This document shows, one piece after another, positions 44,666 through 54,940 of a stretch of 64,000 bases of DNA. Position 1 is the first letter of the stretch. Each line of letters starts with the position of its first letter. The notes beneath the pieces are model-generated. The model was not told where the DNA came from, searched no databases, and saw only the letters and a program-made list of their open reading frames with translations. The stretch covers positions 32,632,431 to 32,696,430 of the forward strand of contig NC_044918.1 of the NCBI RefSeq assembly GCF_003576645.1. Reading direction: 5' to 3'. Made by a program: the position numbers and the translations under genes. The stretch is from Ipomoea triloba. Lineage: Eukaryota; Streptophyta; Magnoliopsida; Solanales; Convolvulaceae.

Positions 44666-46795
44666 ATTGAAGTCATTTCAAAATTGCCACCCCCAAGCTC
44701 GGTAAAAGGAGTAAGGAGTTTTCTTGGTCACGCTGGGTTTTACAGAAGATTCATCAAAGATTTCTCTAAAATTGCAAAACCCCTCACGCACTTGCTTGCG
44801 AAAGAGGTGGCGTTTAATTTTGATGAATCTTGTCTTATTGCTTTTAATAGATTGAAGGAAGCTCTATGTCATGCTCCAATCATTCAACCTCCTGATTGGA
44901 ATCTACCGTTCGAATTGATGTGTGATGCGAGTGACTATGCAGTTGGGGCGGTGCTATGCCAAAATAAGGACAGGTGTTACTATGTGATCCATTACGCAAG
45001 CCACACACTTGATGATGCTCAAGTCAACTATGCAACAACTGAGAAGGAGCTTCTTGCGGTGGTGTTTGCTATGGAGAAATTTCGGTCCTATTTGCTTGGG
45101 AGCAAGGTGATAGTTCACACCGACCATGCTGCTTTGAAGTATTTATTCCAAAAGAAAGATGCAAAGCCGAGGCTGATCCGATGGGTGCTCCTACTTCAAG
45201 AATTTGATCTGGAGATTAGAGACAAGAAGGGATCCGAGAATGTTGTGGCCGATCACCTGTCCAGACTTGAAGGCCAAAAGGATGATGAATTGCCCATAGA
45301 TGATTCCTTCAAGGGAGAAACATTGTACATCTTGACTAGATTAGGAAAACGGTATGTGCCATGGTTCGCAGACATTGTGAATTACCTGGTAAGTGGCTAC
45401 ATCCCTAAGGATTTTAATTTCAACAAAAGGAAAAGGTTTTTGCATGATGTGAAAGATTACTTTTGGGATGAGCCACTGTTGTTCAAAAGATGTGCAAATG
45501 GGATTATAAGAAGATGCATACCAGAAGAGGAATTCATAAGTGTCTTGAGCCATTGTCATTCCTCTCCTTATGGTGGACACATGAGTGCCGATCGCAAAGC
45601 TCTAAAAGTCCTACAATCTGGACTATTTTGGCCTACCTTGTTTGCTACTGCAAGGGAATTTGTGAGCAAGTGCAACAATTGTCAAAGGACTGGCAGGGAA
45701 TTTGTGAGCAAGTGCAACAATTGTCAAAGGACTGGCACTATCAATGTGAGCAAGTGCAACAATTGTCAAAGGACTGGCACTATCAATAGGAAACATGAAA
45801 TGAATTGTCAAAGGACTGGCACTATCAATAGGAAACATGAAATGGCTCAGAAAGGTATACTCGAAGTGGAACTCTTTGATGTATGGGGAATGGACTTCAT
45901 GGGTCCATTTCCAAAGTCATTTGGGAATGAGTATATCCTAGTAGCTGTGGATTATGTGTCTAAATGGGTAGAAGCTGTTGCAACCCCAAGGAATGATTCA
46001 AAGACAGTGTTGAAATTTGTTAAGAAGAACATTTTTTCCAGGTTTGGAATGCCAAGAGCTTTCATCACTAACAATGGCAAGCATTTTTGTAACAAACTCT
46101 TGGAAAGGATTCTTCTCAAGTATGGCATTCATCACCGACTTTCTACGCCATACCATTCTCAAACTTGCGGACAAGTCGAGTTGGCAAATAGGGAGATCAA
46201 GTCAATCCTTGAAAAGGTAGTGAGTCCAACAAGAAAAGATTGGTCTTTAAAGCTAGATGATGCACTGTGGGCTCTGAGAACTGCCTACAAGACCCCTATT
46301 GATGTCTCACCGTTCAAACTCGTCTTTGGAAAATCATGTCATTTGCCGGTTGAGTATGAAAACAAGGCATATTGGGTAGTGGCAAGATTGAATCTGAATG
46401 AGGATTTGGCAAGAGAAAAGAGGTTGATGTGTTTGAATGAGCTTGAAGAATTCCGGATGGATGCCTATGAGAATGCTAGGATCTACAAAGAGAGGACCAA
46501 GTATTTTCATGATAAAAGGATTTTGAGGAGATACTTTGAACCTGGAGACCAAGTTCTACTCTACAACTCAAGACTCAAGTTGTTCCCAGGTAAATTAAAA
46601 TCAAGGTGGTCAGGACCGTTTCAAGTGGAAGAGCATTTTCCCTCAGGAGCAGTTGCAATTTCCAACAAGTAGGGAAAAACATTTGTGGTTAATGGGCAAA
46701 GATTGAAACTGTTTAATGAGGCATTCAAGGAGCAGGAAGCAGAGAGGAACGAGGCCAGGGCAGTTTGGGACCTTTTCCAGCCCATATATGAATAA
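44666..46795 (+). pseudogene. RNase H and integrase of element E
   Basis: Same frame as gag. RNase H landmarks: [23 protein letters not shown] and ADHLSR. Integrase: an HHCC region whose CNNCQRTG knuckle is repeated by 42-bp insertions (45653-45820), first catalytic Asp in WGMDFMGP, Glu in GQVELANRE. The second catalytic Asp is replaced: the ISDxG motif reads ITNNG (codon AAC at 46070-46072), so the enzyme should be inactive. A TAG lies at 46670-46672; the original stop is TAA at 46793-46795. Confidence 0.9.
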
Positions 46796-46834
46796 AGAAT
46801 CAGGGGTCGAGCTCATGACCTTAAACGAGCGCTT

Positions 46835-46852
46835 CTTGGGAGGCAACCCAAG
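46835..46852 (+). other. Post-pol GGGAGGCA-loop hairpin of element E
   Basis: CTTGGGAGGCAACCCAAG: a six-base-pair stem and six-base loop, 40 bp after the pol stop and preceded by TTAAACGAGCGC. Equivalent hairpins occur in A, B, D, F and the fragment at 25368. Confidence 0.7.
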
Positions 46853-47148
46853 ATTTTATTTGATGTGAGTTTTAATTTGTTGATTTAATTTTCATAGTTT
46901 CAATAATGACCGACATTGTACTATCGCTCTTTTTACAAAAGCCATTCGTTAGTGCTCAGCAAGCCCCGGAAATCGAGATTGGTGTTCAGCTCTCAGGTTA
47001 GTATGTCCTGTTCTTTATCCTTTAAAATTGTCTTTTCTTTCTTCTGATAAGGATTCTTGACTTAGCTTGTTGTTTTTCCCCAACCTCTGCTTACTTTCTC
47101 ATTCTTCTTCATTGATGTGATTCCTTGCTATTTAATCTTTTTAATCAA
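46853..47148 (+). other. Leader of the RWP-RK ORF
   Basis: No ORF. CTCTCAG/GTTAGTATG near 46993-47006 resembles a splice donor, followed by a pyrimidine-rich tract up to the ATG at 47149. An acceptor cannot be placed with confidence. Confidence 0.35.
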
Positions 47149-48117
47149 ATGACGAATCATGCTTCATCCTCTTTTCATTCTCAATTCATTTATTGTTCTG
47201 ATTTTGATGATACCTCAATTTGGGATGAGATGAATCTAACTCCTCTCTATGATTTTGAGAATGAGTTTCATGAACTCAATCAACCAACTGTTAGAGCTGA
47301 GGCTGTTGCTGAAATTGAACCTTCAAGGGAGGTAGTAGTTCAGAGGAAATAAAAAGAGGAGAAAAGGACATTTTCGAAAAAGCTTAGGTGTAGGGAGTTA
47401 GGGATTTCCGAATGGCCGCAGAAAAAATTCTTAAGGTTGGAGGATAACCTAGAAATTTCTACTCCTCCTCCTTACCAGTATAACCATTCCATTACTGAGA
47501 ACTCCCTCTGGGATTATCAGTATGAGGAATGCGCTTTGGCTCCAGTAGGTGAAGCTTCAAGATCCTCGAGTGATGAACACATTCGCAGCTTTGGCCAAGA
47601 ATTTGATTCTATCTGGAATTTCAAGGATGAGGTACCAGAAGTAAAAGAAATCAATGAGGTTGCAACTGAGGAAATTATAGAAGAAGCATCCAACCCAGTC
47701 ATAACCATTGTGGATAAGAAGAGCACTTCTGAAAAATCTTGGAACATTGAAATGATTTCAAAATTCTTCCACTTACCAGTTGTCCAGGCGGCAAGGGAAT
47801 TACACATAGGAAAAGACAAGCTGAAGAAAATATGCACCCAGTTGGGAATCAATCAATGGCCACATAGGAAATTACAGTACATGGATCGACTGTTGAGCAA
47901 GTTTAAGAAAGATTTTGACCAAGGGAAGAAGGTGATTGAGCTAGAACACGAAAGTGAGCAGATGTTAGCAAACCCCAACAATGAGTTAGGCTTAGAAACT
48001 CAAACACTGGGGGAATCTTCTTCTAAAGAGAAAAGATATCAACAATTGATAAATCTTGCTCACTCTACTTCCTTTGCCAATTCATCTCGTGTTCCGTGGG
48101 AAGATGAAATGTTTTAA
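47149..48117 (+). pseudogene. RWP-RK domain protein (RKD-like) in element E
   Basis: ATG at 47149; 322 codons to the TAA at 48115-48117, with one in-frame TAA at 47350-47352. Residues 197-256 (47737-47916) read as a complete RWP-RK domain: ISKFFHLPVVQAARELHIG, then LKKICTQLGINQWPHRK, with the RWPxRK signature as QWPHRK. A second, partial copy of the recognition half lies at residues 76-93 (LRCRELGISEWPQKK, 47377-47430). The rest is acidic (residues 130-185) and Ser/Glu-rich. RWP-RK proteins (RKD and NLP) are plant transcription factors in egg-cell/embryo identity and nitrate response; the short spacing and PHRK resemble RKDs. Its place between pol and the 3' LTR, inside the TSDs, implies the element carries it. 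Pfam PF02042 would test the call. Confidence 0.82.
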
Positions 48118-50058
48118 ACTTCACTTAGTAATTTCTATCCTAGTTATTTATGTTTTAATTTTCCTTTGTTAAAAAAAATTGTTTTATGTTTGTTTGAATT
48201 TAAGTTATGATTAATTTATGACTTTTGTTTTTCCGTGATTGTCTCTTATAGTTTTTAACAGGAAGGCTAAAAGATGTGTAGAACTAGTGGACTTCTCTAC
48301 TCTTGTTACTGCACGAGAATCATAGGGGAGTACAATCTTTCTCCATTTGCATTTCATATGTTTTATCAATTATATTTGGAGTTTTTTTTTTCTAGTTTTG
48401 TGTGCTATCAATTATATTTGGAGTTTTTTTTTTCTAGTTTTGTGTGCACTCAATTATATTTGGAGTTTTTTTTTTCTAGTTTTGTGTGCACTCAATCATA
48501 TTTGGAGTTTTTTTTTTCTAGTTTTGTGTGCACTCAATCCTGTCAAATCCTATTTGCATTATACATCGAGGGCGATGTGAATTTTTAAGTGTGGGGGAGA
48601 GGACAAAAATTGAGGTAATTTTCAAAATTTTTGCTTGAATAACTCATGTGCTTTTTGTGTGAATAAATTGCTTTTCTTGAATAACTCATGTGCTTTTTGT
48701 GTGAATAAATTGCTTTTCTTTAATAACTCATGTGCTTTTTGTGTGAATAAATTGCTTTTCTTTGATAACTCATGTGCTTTTTGTGTGAATAAATTGCTTT
48801 TCTTTGTTAGAAGTTGAGATCGCTCCCTCTTTGTTGGTTTGTGGTTTGTTTTGGTGGAACTTGTTGCAACTCAACTTGTGATTGATGAGCCAAGGGGTTA
48901 CATGATTGATCTATTCTCTTGCCAATAGCCTTGTTAGCCACTTAATAATTGAATCAATTCTTGATCTAGTGTGTTGTGCATTGCTAGTGAAGGCTTATGT
49001 GAGATTCCGGTAATGGTTGTTTTGCTAGAACTTGCCTCATTACTCTCCAAGTGAAGTCTAAGATTTGCATGTTTTGAAATGATTTAGGCCATTTTTGTTT
49101 AGCCCAAGCCTTTAAGCCTACCTTTTACACATGAGTTTACCCCTAGTTGTCCCCGTTGAGCCTTGTTTTTGTTCAATAAGTGCTAAGCACTTAAACCATT
49201 CATTGTGTTAGTTTTTATTGTATTAACCCTTGTCATTTAACCCTTAACCTTAGCCAAAATGTTTCCCTCCACCTTTGAGAGAATAGAGCATTTATTCTTT
49301 TTCATGGAAGAGATCTTTAATGAAGCTAGGTTGTTAGCAATCCTCTTGATAATTTTGTCAAAGTATGGGGGTCTTGACAATAAGTTTGTTGGTTAATTTG
49401 AAAAATCAAGAAAATGAAAAAGATGATGTTCAGAAAAACGAAAAAAAAAAAAGAAAAATATATTGAAAAAAAAATGAATGACGAAAAAAAAAAAGAAAAA
49501 AAAAAGAGAATTGGAATAAAAGTGTGAATTTTATTTTTGAAGGTTATACTCAACCCCACTACATTAGAGTGTTGCTTGTTCTAAATTATAAATTTCTCCT
49601 TTATTCATAGTTTCCCTATCTCTTCTAGACCAAATTGTGAATAAGTGTGAAATTCTCTCTTTTGTTTATTTTCTTTACCCCTTCTTTGTTAGCCATACAC
49701 CCTTAGCCCCATTATAAGCCTAATAAAAGACCTATTTGATCATTTCATGCATTTCAATGATCGATCTAGTGGGAGTAAGAAGGGCAAGCCTACGGGATCT
49801 CATTAAAAGCCAAGTTTTGCATAATCTCAACTTAGCATTTGTGCACACTAGATTCTCACGCACTTTAATGGTTTTGGTACTTGGTTATTGGCTTGGGAAT
49901 TGAACTCGTGAACCAAGCTAAGGTGATTCTTGTAGTAAGTTGTTTTGTAGCAAGTTGGATATGTGGTTTGATAGGTTGTGCAATGAGGGAGTTTCGACAA
50001 TTTCGATGCCATGATTTGCAATTTATTGTTTGTTTTTGTTTGAGGACAAACAAAAGTT
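48118..50058 (+). other. 3' noncoding region of element E
   Basis: AT-rich with no credible ORF. Contains two 42-bp repeat runs (48365-48532 and 48637-48804), ACATCGAGGGCGATGT (48563-48578) followed by PPT-like TTAAGTGTGGGGGAGAGG, and a poly(A)-rich stretch (49435-49510). The paired CATGGAGCTCCATG-type modules of A, B, D and F are not seen here. Confidence 0.7.
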
Positions 50059-50073
50059 TAAGTGTGGGGGAGT
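50059..50073 (+). other. Polypurine tract of element E
   Basis: TAAGTGTGGGGGAGT directly before TGATAAGTGCAT. Confidence 0.85.
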
Positions 50074-51932
50074 TGATAAGTGCATATTTGATCATATTTA
50101 ATATCCATATTTAACCTTATTTGTCCACTAGAATGTATAAATTGTGTTCAATATAACCTTAATTTTCTTTACTTTGATTAATGTTTGCAACAATCACCTC
50201 ATTTGGAATAAAGTAAAGAAAATTAGGTCATATTGCATTTAATTGGATGATTTAGAGAAAACCTAAGTTTGATTTGTAATATTCATCTTTAATGAGTCAT
50301 CCTAATGTTTTTAATTGCTTGTGGAAATATCAGGAAAATCATGAAGATGTAAAGAATCATGAAGGGACAAGAACAAAAGTGAGAAGATGGATGATGCTGA
50401 ATTAAAGTGGAAGACAAAAGCAAAGAAGATTAGGTCCATTTTCATCATGAAGATCAGCCAATAATGGAGTCAAAAGAATGGTATTTTTAATGGTCTTGAT
50501 CACAAGGACAAACCAACGCAAAAGTGGAGCAAAATAATAATGAGCTGAAATTTACGCATAATTTGCCCACTGTTCGGTAATTCAACAATATCTCAGTCTA
50601 GGAATGTCCAAATTAAGTGATTCTTGAACCATTAGAAAGAAGACTTCAAGGGCTACAACGTTTCCAGAGATACGAAATTTGTAATTCTGACCGAAAAATG
50701 GTCAAAAGCAGCCTTGAAGTCGAAGTTCCAGATTTCGTCCTAATCTGACCACTGCTCGGTATTTTGGTCATATCTGATTATAGGAATATCCAAATGGGAT
50801 GATTCAAACGGCATTGGAAAGAAGATTTAAAGATCTACAGCTATGATTAGGGCCATAAACTCCAGATCTGGTAGAACATGGACTCCATGTGCCTTCACAA
50901 ATCATGTGCATTATACACCATGTTGTGGGCACCTCACTTTTGCAATTTGCCAACCAATACCCATCATGCTTTGCCTCCTCATGAACAAGTATAAATAGAG
51001 GTCTTCCTTGCAGGAGAAAAAACCATTCCTCACCAATTCCTTCTATCTCCTCTCATTCTAGCTTTCATATTTTAGTTTTAGTGTTGTGTTTTTCTTCAAG
51101 CAAGAGTGTAGGAGGAAACTCCAAGAGTTTGGTCTTCAATCCATAAGTTTTCTTGTTCCCTTTATCTCTTTACAATTTATTTATCATGCTTATGAATCTA
51201 AATATTGTTAGTTTGTTGTATTCCATTATGAATTGTGAGTAGTTGCATTAAGGACTTGAATTAGGGTAGGATTATCTTTATTGATGCTGAGTTCATGAAT
51301 ATTTCATAAAGGGGAAGGCTTTAATTTAAGAGTTTATTGAAGTATGCATATAGTTAATTGAAATCTTGTTGGTAAATGGTACGTAACATTTGTTAACTTG
51401 CCTTTGGATGATTTCACTTTATAATGGAAGTTATATGTTGAAATCAAGCTACTCTTTGCATGCACCCAATTTAATTTACGAAAGTAAAGAACATTGTGGT
51501 TTTAAATTGCTTATGTCCTCTAAGAACTAGGAATTGATATGTCACGGAAGTGGAGCAAATCCTTGTTCTAATCTTTATCTTTAGTTCATGAAAATGAAAT
51601 TTAGATTAAAGATTCTTTTGTGCAATTCATTGAACTCTTAAATTAATTGTTTTCCCCAAATCTTGTTATTGCATCTATAAGATAATTCTCCTTAATTCGA
51701 GTCCTATCTTTAATTATCAGAGTTTATACCAATTGTAATATTGCTTTTAATTCTTGATGAACCTGTTATAGCTTGTTACATATCAACTCATATATGATTG
51801 CTTGGATTCTTGTTAAATTTATTCATCTTAATGCCTAAGAATTTAATTGCTATACAAGTACATGCCATAAAACCCAATCCCTTGAGAACGATATAATTAA
51901 CCCACAAATTCACTACACCACTTTATACACCA
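50074..51932 (+). repeat. 3' LTR of element E
   Basis: 1859 bp, TG...CA, followed by TSD CAATC. TATAAATA at 50990-50997. U3 nearly identical to that of the 5' LTR; R-U5 differs from 51020 onward. Confidence 0.92.
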
Positions 51933-51937
51933 CAATC

Positions 51938-52157
51938 CATCGAAGCTTACATTGAGTGCTTATCCGTATTCCCATGGTTACCCATACCATGGAAGACCAT
52001 ACACAAGAAACATTCCACCTCAAACCTATGAACAACACCCACAGTACTATCCAAATCCTTATTGGTACCCACCATCACAATATACATATCCACCTTACCC
52101 AAACACTTTCACTTATCCTAACTACGAGCCATACTTATGCTACATCCTCTATGCTCA
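51938..52157 (+). pseudogene. gag-like Pro/Tyr-rich remnant of element F
   Basis: Resumes F after E. An open frame of Pro/Tyr/His-rich peptide (SAYPYSHGYPYHGRPY and similar) without an ATG in view. It resembles the gag N-terminus of A at 11121-11399 and runs directly into the post-pol hairpin at 52158-52171, which marks a deletion of all of pol. Confidence 0.6.
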
Positions 52158-53655
52158 TGGGAGGCAACCCACAAATAAGGAGAAGAAGAAACCACTCCAC
52201 CATCATCCAAGAAAACCAATCTTGAAAGGTATAATTTCAATTCTTCATTTATTTCTTTACCTTTACTCTAACCAAAATTTTGAAGGGCAAGTACAGACTG
52301 CACAAAATTTTAATAGGGATGCACATTGTGAGTATTTCTTTTATCCCTTTTAGATGCCCTGTTTGATTTGATTGCTTCATTTTCTTATATCACAGATGAA
52401 GAGTTGCATAAGATTGTTATGTCGGATGTGATCTTATTAGAAATGTTTCAGCCTAGTTTACTAAGTGTGGAAAAGGGGTGTGTGTAAGACCCTTCGAACA
52501 TATATCCTTTTTCCTCTGTTCCTTATGGAAACATCGAGGATGATGTTTACTTTTAAGTGTGGAAAGGGTGTATGCTTCTTGAAATAGTTGATTGACTGAG
52601 TGATAAGGTATAGGAACTAGAGGGCGTGTTATTGCCAATACTATCTAGGAGGGCTCCTAACCTTGTGCCAAAATTTGAATGTTCTAAATATGCTTTGGAA
52701 GTTACACCTTACACCAATTTGCACAATTCGACCCAAAATTGAAAATTTTAATGTGTGTTTGCATGTCTTCACCTTGTATTTTGTTTGGACCTCAGTCAAG
52801 GATCTCTGTGAATCCTTTGAGTTTTAGAAAGGTAAGAATTGTGAAGCCCGAAAACTGAACTAATCTTAGCAGGACATGGGGCAAAAGGTGAGCCTAAGTG
52901 AGCTTAGAGTGAAAACAATCCCTACTCCCTAGAAAATGGCATGAGGGGTTGATATGGTGAAAAGAAAAGGCAAAGGCCACTCCTAGAGATAAAAACAGAG
53001 GTGAGCCATCTAGTCTAGATACGGGGTAACCATTGCACCGTATTCGAAAAAGCATGGAGATCCATGTGAAGTCGGTTACCCCGAAGAGATCCTGAAAGAT
53101 GAGAAAAATAGAGAGGAGGTGAGCCGCTTCGCTAGGATTCAGGCACCCATTGCACTGTCTTCGAAAAAGCATGGAGCTCCATGTGAAGTCGGGTCGCCTG
53201 ATGACGTTATCCTAGGAAGTGAGAAAATAGAGTGATCGCCCAAGCCATGGCGATGAGCGGTCCATGTCCCTACCCGCACTTATATTTACGAAAAGGGGCT
53301 TTGGCGTTCTGGTTGGAAATTCGCCGAGGGATGCACATCGTTCCCACTAGTCGGATCAGCTAGAGTCCCCTAGAAAATACAAGGTGAAACTCTTTTGTCA
53401 CTTGCATGCTTGAAGGTGTGAGCAAAACTCTTTATGACATATCCATATCTTGAGACCTTAACTTCCTTAGCATATTTGTTACATTTGGTTGGCATGAGTT
53501 TAGTGGTCTTGGTAGATTGTGTAGGAAATATCACCCGCTCAACTCCGAACACCTACACATCGCTTGATCAATTGACAATGAAAGAAAAGAATTACCGTTG
53601 GTGCTTATATGATTAGAGTTTAGAAAAGTATGCTTGCTTGAGGACAAGCAAGATC
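52158..53655 (+). other. 3' noncoding region of element F
   Basis: TGGGAGGCAACCCA hairpin (52158-52171), AACATCGAGGATGATGTT (52530-52547) with PPT-like TTAAGTGTGGAAAGG, hairpin modules at 53053-53066 and 53170-53183 (117 bp apart), and the CATCGTTCCCACTAGTCGG block near 53336. No credible ORF. Confidence 0.75.
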
Positions 53656-53670
53656 TAAGTGTGGAAACTT
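53656..53670 (+). other. Polypurine tract of element F
   Basis: TAAGTGTGGAAACTT directly before TGATAAACACC. Confidence 0.8.
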
Positions 53671-54935
53671 TGATAAACACCGAGAATGGTACTCAAAAAG
53701 GGTCTAAAATAGATTAGAAGTGCAACGTTTTGCCATCCGATCATAACAATTCCGTGCATTTTAGCTCAAATGTGATTAAAATCTTCTAACATCGATCCTA
53801 GGAAGAGTTTTTAGATATTTTACAGGTTGGAGAGGGATTTGAGACTGAAATAGAGCAAAAGACAAACGAAGCCGCAATGTAGTATCGTCTCACGCAGCCT
53901 CACACGCGTGTGGCTGGGCGTGGAATCTTTCCAGTAACCATCCACGCCCACCACCACGCGTGGTGGAATGCGTGGTCGGGCCAAAGGCCATTTTGGGAAA
54001 TTTGTTCTCTTTTGTCCCTATATAAATCCCTTTTGCCCTAAACCTAGGGAGAAATAATTATTAGGATAGAATAGATCTAAAAATTGTAGAGGGTTTTCTC
54101 CTCTCTTGGGGGAAAATTCCTTTTCTTCTAGGTTAGAGTAGATCTAAGGGCAATGATGAAGATTGGAAATTCAAGAACAAAAGTGTAAAGATCCTCTTCT
54201 TGAGGGTGGTAACTATTCTCTCCAATTCTTAATCTAATATTTGCTTCTTTGAGATTTCCTTTCTTTTCCTTGTTTCTTTAGCATGGTAGAGTAGATTAGA
54301 TAGGGGATTGGTGGCCCCAAGGTTAATCTATGTGGATGTTTGATATTATTGCTAGTAGAATTGTGAGTTTCTTGATTGTTGGATGATGAACTTGTGTGGA
54401 TGATGTTCTTCAAGCTTTGTGCCTTTTGTGGCCACATTAGGTAGCAAACCCAAAGGAAGTGAGTGTGTGCGCGATAGCGGCCACTCACGAGTCTAACTCA
54501 CCCACATCTCCGCTCTTAGTTCGAAAGGACGATACCCGAGAAGAGTGGTAGACAAAGTGTTCGATAAAATGCCCCACCGAATGAGGATGTGGGAGTCCAA
54601 AGTGTGACGCCACTTGGTGAAGTGCCACGAACTCCCTAGTCTTTTCCACATCTTTGCTCGCAAGTCCATGTAAAGATAAACCACATAGAGGAGCCTAAAG
54701 CCCCAATCTCCACCTTACTTTTCCTTTATTTTACACAAGCCCTATCAACCTTTCTACCTTCTTACAAATGAACCCTACCCTTAGCAAATCCCGTAACTCT
54801 TTTCCTTCAACCTCTTAGATGCCAACACACTAATTCGATTCCCATTCGCCATCCTTGAGAGACACGACACTCGGGGAGTCTTGACTCTTCGTTTTACCAC
54901 TTCACATTCACTCACACTAAAACTAACATCCTTCA
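53671..54935 (+). repeat. 3' LTR of element F
   Basis: 1265 bp, ends TTCA, followed by TSD ATTCA (54936-54940). Palindromes CACACGCGTGTG (53901-53912) and CCACCACGCGTGGTGG (53951-53966) flank GGCGTGGAA...TCCACGCC. CTATATAAATCC lies about 55 bp further on. Confidence 0.93.
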
Positions 54936-54940
54936 ATTCA

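Larger units (their letters stand above)
38585..51932 (+). mobile_element. Element E: Athila-like element with an RWP-RK ORF
   Basis: Nested in F, with TSD CAATC on both sides. Order: LTR, tRNA-Asp PBS, one long gag-protease-RT-RNase H-integrase frame (40811-46795, three stops), a post-pol hairpin, an extra ORF with an RWP-RK domain (47149-48117), a noncoding tail, a PPT and an LTR. The 5' LTR region contains a single-N join and two PBS copies, so its sequence is partly chimeric. Four loci carry exact 42-bp repeats that look like assembly errors. Confidence 0.92.
33611..54935 (+). mobile_element. Element F: non-autonomous Athila-like element
   Basis: LTRs at 33611-38344 (with a CACTA insertion) and 53671-54935, a PBS, a PPT and a TSD are all present. 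With nested E removed, the internal region is only about 2 kb: 38345-38579 plus 51938-53670. It keeps a Pro/Tyr-rich gag-like N-terminus fused directly to the post-pol hairpin region, so protease, RT, RNase H and integrase are absent. It could move only with enzymes supplied by related elements. Confidence 0.88.

Noticed and set aside
48365..48804. Regular 42-bp repeats as a CRISPR-like or satellite array
   Set aside because: No spacers, plant retrotransposon context, and the same 42-bp stutter signature as in coding regions.
51952..52353. A stand-alone Pro/Tyr-rich gene
   Set aside because: It has no ATG, resembles the gag N-terminus of A, and lies inside element F between the E insertion and the post-pol hairpin.
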